Assembly: GCF_900169305.1 (NCBI RefSeq)
Contig: NZ_FWDP01000003.1
Coordinates: 186,001-250,000 of the forward strand
Direction: 5' to 3'
DNA: 64,000 nucleotides
DNA from: Marinilactibacillus piezotolerans
GTDB lineage: Bacteria; Bacillota; Bacilli; Lactobacillales; Carnobacteriaceae_A
Made by a program: the position numbers and the translations under genes. The notes beneath the pieces were generated by a model, which was given only the letters and a program-made list of their open reading frames with translations, did no database searches and was not told where the DNA came from. Positions 8,641 to 17,301 of this stretch are shown one piece after another. The stretch's first letter is position 1. Each line of letters opens with the position of its first letter.

Positions 8641-9071
8641 TTCATGTTGCTCCTTTTTCTCCATGTCTTCTTGATTAGACGATTTGTGAATCCTATTTCA
8701 AATAATCGTTATCAAAAAGTAAATTTATTATATGCTCTGTTATTTGAATTGTCACTTAATACGAATTAGGAATAATCTGATTCAGGTGTTACATTCTTAT
8801 CAATGGAGAGTTTGTAAAGAAATTTGTTCATTTTTTCTGATTAAATCCACTTGTTTTTTTCACAATATAACACTTTTTATCTTAAGAATGTATGTATATG
8901 GACAAAAACCGCTTTCTTGATTGACTGAAATATGACAATTTAAAAAATAAACGTAAAATCTCCATTAAACTGCACAGAACCCATGCAATATTTTAAATTT
9001 CAAGTATAATAGACCGTAATGGGCATAACCTGCCTTGTTAGAGATTAAAGAGAAACGAGGCTATATTTTTT
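8641..9071 (+). promoter_or_regulatory. Intergenic region with promoter of the ABC-F gene
   Basis: This AT-rich stretch separates divergent genes. A clear -10 TATAAT lies at 9005-9010 (AAGTATAATAG), with only a weak -35 (ATGCAA, about 8983-8988). The leader to the ABC-F ATG is about 55 bases, and the ribosome site (AAACGAGG) is modest. I see no gene in the region. Confidence 0.55.
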
Positions 9072-10697
9072 ATGATTACAGTAACAGATGTAAGTTTAAA
9101 CTTCTCAGACCGCAAGCTGTTTGATGAAGTCAATCTACAATTCAATAATGACAATTGCTATGGTGTGATTGGTGCCAACGGTGCTGGAAAATCCACTTTC
9201 TTAAAAATTTTATCTGGTGAAATTTCACCAACTACCGGAAATGTTTCACTTCCTGCAGAAAAGCGAATGGCTGTACTGAAACAAAATCATTACGATTATG
9301 AAGATCAAACGGTTATCGATACCGTTATCATGGGACACAAACGTCTTTATGAGATCATGCAAGAAAAAGATGCCATTTACATGAAACCCGACTTCTCAGA
9401 TGAAGACGGTATTCGTGCTGCTGAACTAGAAGGGGAGTTTGCTGAATTAAATGGTTGGGAAGCCGAACCTGAAGCGATGACACTTTTAAAAGGTTTAGGT
9501 ATTCCTGAACATCTGCACAACCAGAAAATGAGCGAATTAACCGGTGGACAACACGTTAAAGCCTTGCTGGCACAAGCTTTGTTCGGCGAACCTGATGTTT
9601 TGCTTTTAGATGAGCCTACCAATGGTCTGGACGCACAGTCAATCAAATGGTTGGAAGAATTCTTAATCAACTTTGAAAATACTGTCATCGTTGTTTCCCA
9701 TGACCGTCACTTCCTGAATAAAGTCTGCACACACATGGTGGATGTTGACTTCGGTAAAATCAAATTATTCGTTGGTAACTATGACTTCTGGTTGGAGTCT
9801 AGTCAATTGGCTTCTAAACTGGCAGCCGATTCCAACGCGAAAAAAGAAGAGAAAATAAAAGAACTACAAGAGTTTATCGCTCGATTCAGCGCGAATGCCT
9901 CTAAATCTAAACAAGCAACCTCTCGTAAGAAAATGCTGGATAAGATCACTCTAGACGATATCCAACCATCTTCTCGCCGTTATCCATTCGTTGGATTCAG
10001 TCCAGAACGCGAAATCGGAAACGACTTGCTTCGTGTAGAAAATATCTCTAAAACCATCGACGGCAAAAAAGTCTTAGATAAAATCTCATTCAACCTGGGC
10101 AGAGATGATAAAGTTGCTTTTACAAGTATGAACGATGTGGCGATTACAACACTTTTCAGAATTATCATGGGTGAAATGGAACCAGATACTGGGTCTTACC
10201 AGTGGGGTGTGACCACTTCTCAAGCATACTTGCCGAAAGATACCAGCAATGAATTCGAAAACAACAATTCCACGATTTTAGACTGGCTTCGTCAGTACGC
10301 TTCTAAAGAAGAAAATGATAATACTTTCTTGCGCAGCTTCTTAGGGAGAATGCTATTCTCAGGAGAAGAAGTTCTGAAAGAAGTTTCCGTCTTATCCGGG
10401 GGCGAAAAAGTCCGCTGTATGTTATCTAAATTGATGCTGAGCAAAGCCAACGTCTTAGTATTGGATGATCCTACGAACCACTTGGATCTAGAGTCTATTA
10501 CAGCTTTGAATAACGGACTGATCGATTTCAAGGGAGCTATCCTATTCGGATCACATGACCACCAGTTTATTCAAACATTAGCTAACCGTATCATTGAAAT
10601 CACACCAAACGGAGTCGTCGACCGTTCTGAAACAACTTACGATGAGTTTTTAGAAAACAAAGACGTTCAAAACCAAATCAAAGCATTGTACGCTTAG
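9072..10697 (+). CDS. ABC-F family ATPase (YkpA/YbiT type)
   Basis: A 541-residue soluble protein with two ATP-binding cassettes and a linker, of the ABC-F class that acts on ribosomes rather than membranes. Domain 1 has an intact Walker A (GANGAGKSTF, about residues 35-44), signature LTGGQHVK and Walker B LLLDEPTNGLD. The linker contains a basic SKSKQATSRKKMLDKI segment. Domain 2 has signature LSGGEKVR and Walker B VLVLDDPTNHLD. Its Walker A position reads TSMNDVAITTLF, so the lysine and glycines are lost and the second site may not hydrolyse ATP normally. Degeneracy of this site is, to my recollection, common in the YkpA branch. It is a single-gene unit ending at a strong terminator. Confidence 0.9.
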   Translation: MITVTDVSLNFSDRKLFDEVNLQFNNDNCYGVIGANGAGKSTFLKILSGEISPTTGNVSLPAEKRMAVLKQNHYDYEDQTVIDTVIMGHKRLYEIMQEKDAIYMKPDFSDEDGIRAAELEGEFAELNGWEAEPEAMTLLKGLGIPEHLHNQKMSELTGGQHVKALLAQALFGEPDVLLLDEPTNGLDAQSIKWLEEFLINFENTVIVVSHDRHFLNKVCTHMVDVDFGKIKLFVGNYDFWLESSQLASKLAADSNAKKEEKIKELQEFIARFSANASKSKQATSRKKMLDKITLDDIQPSSRRYPFVGFSPEREIGNDLLRVENISKTIDGKKVLDKISFNLGRDDKVAFTSMNDVAITTLFRIIMGEMEPDTGSYQWGVTTSQAYLPKDTSNEFENNNSTILDWLRQYASKEENDNTFLRSFLGRMLFSGEEVLKEVSVLSGGEKVRCMLSKLMLSKANVLVLDDPTNHLDLESITALNNGLIDFKGAILFGSHDHQFIQTLANRIIEITPNGVVDRSETTYDEFLENKDVQNQIKALYA

Positions 10698-10707
10698 TAC
10701 TAGTATT

Positions 10708-10745
10708 GCCCATCGTCAGCCGAAAGCTTGCGATGGGCTTTTTTT
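10708..10745 (+). terminator. Rho-independent terminator of the ABC-F gene
   Basis: GCCCATCG (10708-10715) pairs perfectly with CGATGGGC (10731-10738), followed by seven T. The 52-bp repeat array begins five bases beyond. Confidence 0.9.
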
Positions 10746-10749
10746 GTGC

Positions 10750-11183
10750 ACTCACTCTCGTTTTTTTGTTGGGATCGTACAATTCTGCTCTGATTTTTGG
10801 TACTCGTTCTCCTTTTCTTGTTGAGTTCATAAAATTCTACTCTGATTCTCGTTACTCATTCTCCTTTATTCACCGAGTTCGCATTATTCTGCTCTTATTC
10901 TCGCTACTCGCTCTCCTTTGCTCGCCGAGTTCGCAATATTCTGCTCCTATTCTCGCTACTCGCTCTCCTTTGCTCGCCGAGTTCGCATTATTCTGCTCCT
11001 ATTCTCGCTACTCGCTTCCCTTTGCTCTTTGAGTTCGCAAAATTCCTCCTCTATTCTCGCTACTCGCTCTCCTTTGCTCGTCGAGCTCGCAATATTCTTC
11101 TCTTATTCTCGCTACTCATTCTCTTTCGCGTGTTGAGTTCGCAAAATTCCGCCTCTATTCTCGCTACTCGCTCTACTGTTCCC
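10750..11183. repeat. Array of eight 52-bp tandem repeats plus a partial unit
   Basis: Units start at 10750, 10802, 10854, 10906, 10958, 11010, 11062 and 11114, each exactly 52 bp, with a partial ninth at 11166. A unit reads ACTCGCTCTCCTTTGCTCGC, then CGAGTTCGCAATATTCTGCT, then CCTATTCTCGCT. The middle units (10906, 10958) are nearly identical; the first is the most diverged. The plus strand is pyrimidine-rich (C/T-skewed). A period of 52 is not a multiple of three, so the overlapping open frames here are by-products, not genes. A related array lies at 52047-52378. Confidence 0.95.
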
Positions 11184-11214
11184 TCTAATACAAAGATATT
11201 CACCTTCTGTAGTG

Positions 11215-11223
11215 TGCTATACT
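11215..11223 (+). promoter_or_regulatory. Extended -10 promoter of the 99-residue gene
   Basis: TGC-TATACT at 11215-11223 is a good extended -10 element, just beyond the repeat array and 53 bases before the start codon. No convincing -35 is visible, which fits an extended -10 promoter. Confidence 0.55.
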
Positions 11224-11276
11224 AGATGGAGACTTTGAACTTTAATCAAAAGCCATCCTAAAAAGGAGAACTATAT

Positions 11277-11576
11277 TTGGACATTACTTTTAAGAAAAAC
11301 ACCTCTGAAGTACATATTGAGAAAGATAAAGTCAAAATTATTGAAAGTGCGTTGATTCATTTAATGGGTTTACAGTCAGGTATACTTACTGGTAAAGGGG
11401 CCGTTATGAATCCAGTTGAAGAAAAAAATCCGGATTGTCTGCTGCGGTTTGATGTGCACTTAGACCCGTCAGTGGATCAGGAAAGTACTCAAAAGGTGAA
11501 AGAACGGTTTGATCAACAACTGAATTTATTTTTGAAAATGGCTGAAGTTGATGGGAGCATTATTGTAGAAGATTAA
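11277..11576 (+). CDS. Hypothetical 99-residue soluble protein
   Basis: A 99-residue protein with a TTG start at 11277, supported by AAAAGGAG about nine bases upstream. It is acidic and soluble, with no membrane segment. The N-terminal half (EVHIEKDKVKIIESALIHLMG) and C-terminal half (LRFDVHLDPSVDQESTQKVKERFDQ) suggest an alternating alpha/beta fold. I do not recognise a family. It has its own promoter and ends at a bidirectional terminator, so it is a single-gene unit between the repeat array and the bce genes. Confidence 0.65.
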   Translation: MDITFKKNTSEVHIEKDKVKIIESALIHLMGLQSGILTGKGAVMNPVEEKNPDCLLRFDVHLDPSVDQESTQKVKERFDQQLNLFLKMAEVDGSIIVED

Positions 11577-11612
11577 CTGAAAATGTGTTTTTTATGAATA
11601 CGACTGCATAAT

Positions 11613-11654
11613 AAAAGGCATAAGCCCTCTGTTTTAGAGAGCTTATACCTTTTT
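11613..11654. terminator. Bidirectional terminator
   Basis: AAAAGGCATAAGCCCTCT and AGAGAGCTTATACCTTTT form a stem with two G-U pairs and a GTTTT loop. It serves the convergent 99-residue gene and bceB-like gene. Confidence 0.8.
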
Positions 11655-11679
11655 ATGGATTTAGTTTGGTATTTATTCT

Positions 11680-13695
11680 TTACTCGACAATATTCAAGTA
11701 CACTCTGGAAGTGACACGGTAAATGATGTAGTAAATCAGCGCAAAGGCTGCGACGACTCCTACTGTACATATTATCAATGTTTGATGGCTGGTTGTGCCA
11801 AATAATATCAGCATTTTATGAATAATCGGATAGGCGAAAGCAGTGTGCAATCCAGCTGTTAAAATTGGCAGAGTGAACATCCAGACGATTTGCGAATGGG
11901 TTGCTTTTCTTGTAGTTTCCCGGTCCAGACCGACTTTCTGCATGATTTGGATTCTATCCCGATCATCAAATCCTTCTGAGATTTGTTTAAAGTAAGTGAT
12001 CAGCAATGCGCCCAAAGTAAATAATCCACCTAAGAAAATACCTAAGAATAAAAATCCTCCATTCAGACTATACCATTCCTGGCGACTCACTTCTTTTGAC
12101 TGATAAAGCGTATAAGCTTCCGCTTCGGAGGTTTCATTCAAATCACTCATTTCAGCAGCGTATTGAAGGTTTTCTTCAGGAGTAGTATCCGCAAGATCCC
12201 AGTAGTAGTCGGCTGACCATGCATTCACTGCATATCCCTCTTCTTCAGAACTATTCTCTTCGGCGAGTTGATTATAATAAATACGTGCTTGTTCGATGTC
12301 TTGCATAGTCGGCAATACAACGATGGAAAAATCGACAAGTTGAATTCTTGCCTCCAACATCTCAGGTACATCTTCAAGCGGATTGACTTGATAGTCTTCT
12401 TCCCCAATTGTCAACGTCTGATCAGAAAAGTCAGTATTTTGAGTATAATACAAGAGCTCATTAGCTTTCAATTGATACCGGCTGTTATTGATTTTGTTAA
12501 ACTCCTCAAGCGGAATCATCATGACCATTCCTTCCAGCTTGAAAGAAGTCTTTTTGGGTATAAATGTCTGATTTCGGAATTCTCCAAAAAAATTGATATA
12601 TTGAAAGGATCGACTGTTTTCAATATTCCAGCCGTTTTCTTCTGAATATGCTGTAACTTCATCAAAATCTATTTCAGTTTCAGCCTTTAATTCTGCTCCC
12701 GTCATTTCGGGCGGTGTCGCAAAAGAAATATTATTCTCTGCTGGAAACCGATTGTCTAATGTTTGTTCAGATCCTACAAATAACGTAACTGTTGAAGAAA
12801 CAGCGATAATGACCATGACAGATAAGATTGTTATATTAGCTAATCCAACTGCATGCTGCTTCATTCGATACAACATTCCTGAAACAGAAATGAAAGGACC
12901 TGGGCGATAGTAAAATGATTTATTCTTTTTCAAAGCTTTCAGTACTACGGTCGATCCTACTGTAAACAGCAGATAAGTTCCGATGATAACGAGCAGAACA
13001 GCAATGAAAAACTGACTGAGTGCTGTAATTGGATCTTGAATTGTTAAAGAGATAAAATAGCCGGCAAACAATGAAGCTAAACCCAGTATAAATAACAACC
13101 AAGAACCTTTAGGCTCTTTTTCTCCTTCTTTACTGCCTTTCAACAACTTGATGGGATTGGCAAAAGTAACTTGAACCATGTTATACACGGTCGTCAGTAT
13201 GAAAATCCCTGCAAAGAGCCCAATTGTCATAAAGACCGCGGTCCAGTTATGGACATATTCCAGCGGTTCCGGAAAATTGAGCAGGTAATTTAGAAACAAA
13301 AAGCTGAGTTCTCCAAACAATGTACCTATTAAAATTCCCATCAGAATACTAGAACCACCTGCTAAGAAGGTTTCCGTCCCTAAAATAGCATTTACATGTT
13401 TTTTCTCTAATCCTAAAATATTATAGAGACCCAATTCCTTTTTACGTCGTTTCATCAGAAAACTGTTGATGTAAAAGATAAAAATCAGCGAAAATATACC
13501 TATTACAATCGTTCCTAACCCAAATAGAACAGGTAATGTTGCAGCTCGTTCTTGAATAAACTGGTTATCTAACAGCGAAGCCATCATCATAAACATGGCA
13601 ACGGTCAATGCAGCAGAAACAACATACGGAATGTATAATTGTCGATTAGATCGAATATTCCGCCAGGCTAGTTTGGAAATAAAACTAAGATTCAT
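11680..13695 (-). CDS. BceB-type ABC transporter permease
   Basis: About 671 residues, with the Bce/Lan-type FtsX permease layout. Four N-terminal helices carry a basic loop (KRRKKELGLYNILGLEKKHV), followed by more helices. A large extracellular domain of about 200 residues spans roughly residues 315-520 (rich in acidic and polar residues), and three final helices follow. In this family the permease both senses a peptide antibiotic-lipid II cycle complex and removes it, together with the ATPase upstream. I start it at the ATG at 13695 (GAGGTG seven bases upstream); a GTG three codons earlier is possible. It overlaps the ATPase gene by 11 bases. Confidence 0.9.
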   Translation of the reverse strand: MNLSFISKLAWRNIRSNRQLYIPYVVSAALTVAMFMMMASLLDNQFIQERAATLPVLFGLGTIVIGIFSLIFIFYINSFLMKRRKKELGLYNILGLEKKHVNAILGTETFLAGGSSILMGILIGTLFGELSFLFLNYLLNFPEPLEYVHNWTAVFMTIGLFAGIFILTTVYNMVQVTFANPIKLLKGSKEGEKEPKGSWLLFILGLASLFAGYFISLTIQDPITALSQFFIAVLLVIIGTYLLFTVGSTVVLKALKKNKSFYYRPGPFISVSGMLYRMKQHAVGLANITILSVMVIIAVSSTVTLFVGSEQTLDNRFPAENNISFATPPEMTGAELKAETEIDFDEVTAYSEENGWNIENSRSFQYINFFGEFRNQTFIPKKTSFKLEGMVMMIPLEEFNKINNSRYQLKANELLYYTQNTDFSDQTLTIGEEDYQVNPLEDVPEMLEARIQLVDFSIVVLPTMQDIEQARIYYNQLAEENSSEEEGYAVNAWSADYYWDLADTTPEENLQYAAEMSDLNETSEAEAYTLYQSKEVSRQEWYSLNGGFLFLGIFLGGLFTLGALLITYFKQISEGFDDRDRIQIMQKVGLDRETTRKATHSQIVWMFTLPILTAGLHTAFAYPIIHKMLILFGTTSHQTLIICTVGVVAAFALIYYIIYRVTSRVYLNIVE

Positions 13696-14455
13696 CGGAC
13701 TCACCTCGATTAGATGTTACCAGCAATGCTTGTGTGATTTTTTCCAGATAAGCAGACTTCGTTTGATCTCCTCGGTAAATCTCGTGATAGACACGGCCAT
13801 CTCTAATGAACAGCACTCTGCTGGAATAGCTGGCTGCCTGAGCACTATGTGTAACCATCAAAATAGTCTGACCGGATTGATGGATCGCTTCAAACTGCTC
13901 CAGCAAATTTTGAGAAGATTTGGAATCCAGCGCACCCGTCGGTTCATCTGCTAGTAAAATTTTCGGTTTTGTAATCAAAGCTCTGGCAACGGCTGCCCGC
14001 TGTTTCTGGCCTCCCGACACTTCATAAGGGTAATGATCGAGCAAGTGTGCGATACCTAACGTTTCACTTAACGGTGTCAATCTTTTTTCCATTTCTGTAA
14101 TGTTTGTTCTGGCTAAAACAAGCGGCAACAAGATATTATCTTTTAAGCTAAAGTTATCCAGCAAATTGAAGTCTTGAAATACAAATCCCAACTGTTCTCT
14201 GCGAAAACGGGAAATTGAACGATCCTTAATAGAAGATAAGGGGGTTCCATCCAGATAAACTTCTCCTTCCGTCGCATGATCCAAGGTAGACAAAATATTC
14301 AACAAGGTCGTTTTACCTGACCCTGACTCTCCCATGATTGCGACGAATTCTCCTTTGTCGACTGAAAAGTTTACATCTTTCAGTGCTTCTGTTCCTTTTG
14401 TTCCTAATCGTTGTGTATAGACTTTTTTTACATTTGCTACTTGCATGAATGTCAT
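13685..14455 (-). CDS. BceA-type ABC transporter ATPase
   Basis: A ~256-residue ABC ATPase of the MacB/BceA class: Walker A GESGSGKTT (about residues 43-51), Q-loop FVFQDFNLL, signature VSGGQKQR, Walker B ILLADEPTGALD and switch histidine in MVTHSAQAA. The ATG at 14455 lies eight bases after AAGGAG, better placed than a GTG at 14464. It powers the adjacent permease for resistance to cell-wall-active peptides such as bacitracin or lantibiotics; the exact drug is not predictable. Upstream (14531-14560) lies a BceR-type operator, so this gene pair probably has its own inducible promoter. Confidence 0.92.
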   Translation of the reverse strand: MTFMQVANVKKVYTQRLGTKGTEALKDVNFSVDKGEFVAIMGESGSGKTTLLNILSTLDHATEGEVYLDGTPLSSIKDRSISRFRREQLGFVFQDFNLLDNFSLKDNILLPLVLARTNITEMEKRLTPLSETLGIAHLLDHYPYEVSGGQKQRAAVARALITKPKILLADEPTGALDSKSSQNLLEQFEAIHQSGQTILMVTHSAQAASYSSRVLFIRDGRVYHEIYRGDQTKSAYLEKITQALLVTSNRGESDES

Positions 14456-14530
14456 TTTAATCACTCCTTGTATGAACCCATCATACCGCCTTAAAGGTAC
14501 TCCAGCATTTACTCAACCTTACAAATAGAA

Positions 14531-14560
14531 AAGGAACCTTACAAAATTGTAAGATTCCTT
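14531..14560 (-). promoter_or_regulatory. Putative BceR-type operator in a large dyad before bceAB-like genes
   Basis: The core TTACA-AAAT-TGTAA at 14539-14552 fits the TNACA-N4-TGTAA pattern reported for BceR-like regulators. It is nested in a longer inverted repeat (AAGGAACC... to ...ATTCCTT). The site lies between the kinase stop and the ATPase start, about 75 bases upstream of the ATPase ATG. The dyad might also attenuate read-through from the kinase gene. Confidence 0.7.
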
Positions 14561-14566
14561 CTCGGC

Positions 14567-15592
14567 TTAATCGAATACATCGAAATCTGGTTGCTTGAGG
14601 TCTAAATAAACTTTCGTTCCTCGGCCTAGTTCGGACTCGATTTGCAGCCGATGCCCCAAACGCTGACAGATCTTCTTGGACAAAAACAGCCCCAACCCTG
14701 TTGATTTTTCATGCAGACGACCATTCAGTCCTGTATATCCTTTTTCAAAAATCTTAGGCAGATCTTCTTGTCGAATGCCCGCGCCGGTATCTTCAATCAC
14801 TAACGTATTCGCTTTTTGTACGTAAATTCTGATTTTCCCCGTCTTCGTATATTTCAGGCTATTTGATAAGATCTGCTCAATCAACACCTGCAGCCATTTT
14901 CGGTCCGTCAGCACTTTCTTGTTTACCGGCTCATAATCCAGCTGCAACCCATTATAAATAAACAAGATCGAATATTTTTTTACCGTTTCTTTAATGACCT
15001 CATCTAAAGAAATCCACTCCAAGTCAAGATCTTTACCGCTGTCTTCCAGTTTCAGATAATTCAGCGCCATATGTGTATAGTCATTCAGCCTTAACAGTTC
15101 CTGTTCCATCTGCTTCTGGCCGGACAGGTCTTTATTTTTTTGCAGAAGCAGACTGATGGCAGATATCGGTGTCTTGATTTGATGGAGCCAGAGAGAAAAA
15201 TAATCCATTTGTTCTTTATTTTTTTCTGACTCTTTTTGTTTATACTGCTGAAATTCTTTTTCCAGATTCAGATATTGATTTTGATGAAGCTGTTCTGTCA
15301 GATTACCGCTCGGTTCATAGGTATCCCGGCTTACGAAGGCTCTCTTTTCTATATCCTGCAGGTTCTTCTTAAAGCGAATCCACTGCACACCAGCCAGTAT
15401 CAGAAAGAAGAAGACCGATAGTTGAACACCGTACCAGTACAGAGACATCGAGGTACGGGAAAGAAAGAGCAGCACGCCGAACATTCCATCCAAGAGTACC
15501 AGCAGAACCCATTGCGGCCACAACTTTTTGATAAAAGAAATCAGTTGAATCTTCAATGACAACGGCGGTTTACTCTGATTTTCCAACGGCAT
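14567..15592 (-). CDS. BceS-type intramembrane-sensing histidine kinase
   Basis: A 341-residue kinase with two N-terminal membrane helices (about residues 24-45 and 50-67) and almost no extracellular loop, as in intramembrane-sensing kinases that take their signal from a BceAB transporter. The phospho-accepting histidine is in LWLHQIKTPISAIS (about residue 167). The ATPase domain shows N-box EQILSNSLKYTKTG, G1 LVIEDTGAGI and G2 EKSTGLGLFLSKKI. The gene overlaps the response regulator by 23 bases, so they are translationally coupled. Confidence 0.93.
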   Translation of the reverse strand: MPLENQSKPPLSLKIQLISFIKKLWPQWVLLVLLDGMFGVLLFLSRTSMSLYWYGVQLSVFFFLILAGVQWIRFKKNLQDIEKRAFVSRDTYEPSGNLTEQLHQNQYLNLEKEFQQYKQKESEKNKEQMDYFSLWLHQIKTPISAISLLLQKNKDLSGQKQMEQELLRLNDYTHMALNYLKLEDSGKDLDLEWISLDEVIKETVKKYSILFIYNGLQLDYEPVNKKVLTDRKWLQVLIEQILSNSLKYTKTGKIRIYVQKANTLVIEDTGAGIRQEDLPKIFEKGYTGLNGRLHEKSTGLGLFLSKKICQRLGHRLQIESELGRGTKVYLDLKQPDFDVFD

Positions 15593-16250
15593 AGCCTACT
15601 CCTTTTTTTGTTAAAATAAAGGGATCTTTTCCAATGATTCTCAGTTTTTTTCTCAACCTTGTTATATTGACTGCAAGGGTATTTTCATCAATAAACGCTT
15701 CATCTTCCCATAAACGAGTCATGAGTGTCTCTTTCGATACATAGGTTCCTTTATACTGAAACAAAATCTCCATAATCTTCAACTCTGTCTTTGTCAGATC
15801 CGCTTGCTCTTCTTGATAGACCAGACTGGAAGTAGATGACTTCAGCAAAACATCTTCTACAATGAGCAGATCTCCGCTGTCTTTAAAATCATACGTCCGT
15901 CTCAGCATCGCCTGAATTTTTGCCATGACGACTGATAGATTGAACGGCTTTTGAATATAGTCATCGGCTCCCATCTGGATGGCCATCACGATATCCATAT
16001 TATCTGTTCTGGAAGAGATAAAGATCATCGGTACTTCTGAAAATTTCCGAATTTCCTGGCACCAGTAATAACCGTTAAAACTCGGCAGCTGGATATCCAT
16101 CAAAATCAGCTGCGGGTTTTTTTCTGCAGCAATTTCTGCAATTCGATTGAAATCCTCTGCTATAAAAGCCTGGTATCCCCATTGTTCAGCTTCGCTTTTT
16201 AATGTTTGTGCAATGGTTTCATCATCTTCGACGATCATGATTGAAAACAT
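15570..16250 (-). CDS. BceR-type OmpR-family response regulator
   Basis: A 226-residue two-domain regulator. The receiver domain has the acidic pocket EDDE near residue 8, phosphorylation aspartate in LILMDIQLPS (about residue 52) and conserved lysine in IQKPFN. A C-terminal winged-helix domain ends FILTKKGVGYAVG. It forms a unit with the downstream kinase and should bind the TNACA-N4-TGTAA site at 14539-14552 to induce the transporter when peptide antibiotics attack the lipid II cycle. Confidence 0.93.
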   Translation of the reverse strand: MFSIMIVEDDETIAQTLKSEAEQWGYQAFIAEDFNRIAEIAAEKNPQLILMDIQLPSFNGYYWCQEIRKFSEVPMIFISSRTDNMDIVMAIQMGADDYIQKPFNLSVVMAKIQAMLRRTYDFKDSGDLLIVEDVLLKSSTSSLVYQEEQADLTKTELKIMEILFQYKGTYVSKETLMTRLWEDEAFIDENTLAVNITRLRKKLRIIGKDPFILTKKGVGYAVGKSE

Positions 16251-16436
16251 ACGACTGCTCCTTTAACAACTTTCTTCTCTTCTCACACTAATAGTATCAC
16301 AAGAACCGCTTCTGCACCTTACCTCTAGCTGATTTTAATAAACGTAGTCTCTTCAAGTTATTCCGTAAACGTATTTTGATGTCCTGCATGTTTCATCTAT
16401 ACTATACTTATCTACAAAACTATTGGAGGAATCAAA

Positions 16437-16826
16437 ATGATCCACTTAACTGGTCACTGTTTATGCCAGAAAACAACTTTAGAAATCAATTGTACTAACG
16501 CTCATGTCACTGCCTGCCACTGCGGAATGTGCCGGACTCAAACAGCTGGACCTATGTTTTATACACAAAAAGTTGAAAAAGAAGCCTATACCTTTACGAA
16601 ATCAGAGTTTGTAAAAGTCTATGCTTCTTCAGAATTTGCAGAACGAGGATTCTGCAGCAACTGCGGAACGGTTCTCTTTTTCCGTAACCAAGAAAGTCAG
16701 CGGACTTCTTTTAATCCAGAACTATTTCCAGAACTGATCGAACAAGCGACGTTCAACGATGAAATCTACTATGCAGATAAACCTGAATACTATACTTTTC
16801 AGAACGCTACTTCAAAACGTCAGTAA
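16437..16826 (+). CDS. GFA/CENP-V domain zinc-binding protein
   Basis: A 129-residue protein of the GFA family (named after glutathione-dependent formaldehyde-activating enzyme). Zinc ligands occur in GHCLCQKTTLE at the start, in ACHCGMCRTQTAG at about residues 28-40 and in GFCSNCGTVLFFR at about residues 71-83. ATTGGAGGAATCAAA provides a strong ribosome site. Many members do not act on formaldehyde, so only the fold is assigned. It is a single gene divergent from the bceRS genes. Confidence 0.85.
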   Translation: MIHLTGHCLCQKTTLEINCTNAHVTACHCGMCRTQTAGPMFYTQKVEKEAYTFTKSEFVKVYASSEFAERGFCSNCGTVLFFRNQESQRTSFNPELFPELIEQATFNDEIYYADKPEYYTFQNATSKRQ

Positions 16827-16936
16827 AAAGATTGAATGAAATTTTCGTATATAAATATGACATATTAAACAAGCCAGAATATACGAATAAAAAGTTGCAC
16901 CTAAATAAATTAGTTTAATTTTAACAAACGCACTGA

Positions 16937-17041
16937 TCAAAAAACAATAGAAAGTATAAACAACAGAAACAATATAAATAAAATAAATCCGATGATCTTA
17001 TAAGCGAGCCAAAGTCCAAGCAGTTTCTTCAATGTCATCAT
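16937..17041 (-). CDS. Putative 34-residue single-helix membrane peptide
   Basis: ATG ATG ACA TTG opens a 34-codon frame encoding a short basic-aromatic head (KKLLGLWLAYK) and then about 18 strongly hydrophobic residues (Ile, Leu, Phe, Val) up to a TGA. AAGGAG sits directly before the first ATG; spacing is better for the second ATG or for the TTG at codon 4. A TATAAT lies at 17057-17052 on the same strand. Such peptides can be membrane-stress peptides, type I toxin-like proteins or small regulators; I assign no function. The rest of 16827-17301 holds only AT-rich DNA and a weak hairpin. Confidence 0.4.
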   Translation of the reverse strand: MMTLKKLLGLWLAYKIIGFILFILFLLFILSIVF

Positions 17042-17051
17042 CTCCTTATTC

Positions 17052-17080
17052 ATTATACTGAATAGCCATGTTCACTGAAC
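17052..17080 (-). promoter_or_regulatory. Promoter with palindrome before the small peptide
   Basis: On the minus strand TATAAT (17057-17052) lies 17 bases from a weak -35 GTTCAG (17080-17075). The -35 falls inside the perfect palindrome GTTCA-C-TGAAC (17070-17080), a possible operator. The predicted leader before the ATG would be very short. Confidence 0.35.
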
Positions 17081-17301
17081 GAGCTTCTAAAGCAAGTATA
17101 TCAGAATCCCAGGGGTTATGCTCTAACATTCACAATTTATGTGGTAGGACTCTATTTTCAGTTCCTTTCTCGTGGACAAGCCGCCGCAACAAACTGTAGC
17201 ACCTTGTTACAACAGGGTTTTTAGACTTTATTAAAAATAATTGCTAGGCTGCCTGATTTCCTTGCGATACAATAGTCATACAACGAAAGGCGGAATCAAG
17301 T

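Noticed and set aside
10706-11225. Overlapping plus-strand ORFs with repeated ATRSPLLAEF-like segments
   Set aside because: They are by-products of the 52-bp repeats; the period is not a multiple of three, so each copy shifts frame, and no ribosome sites are present.
17180-17240. CCTTGTT/AACAGGG hairpin with T-run as an sRNA terminator
   Set aside because: The stem is short with a mismatch, and no promoter is evident upstream on that strand.
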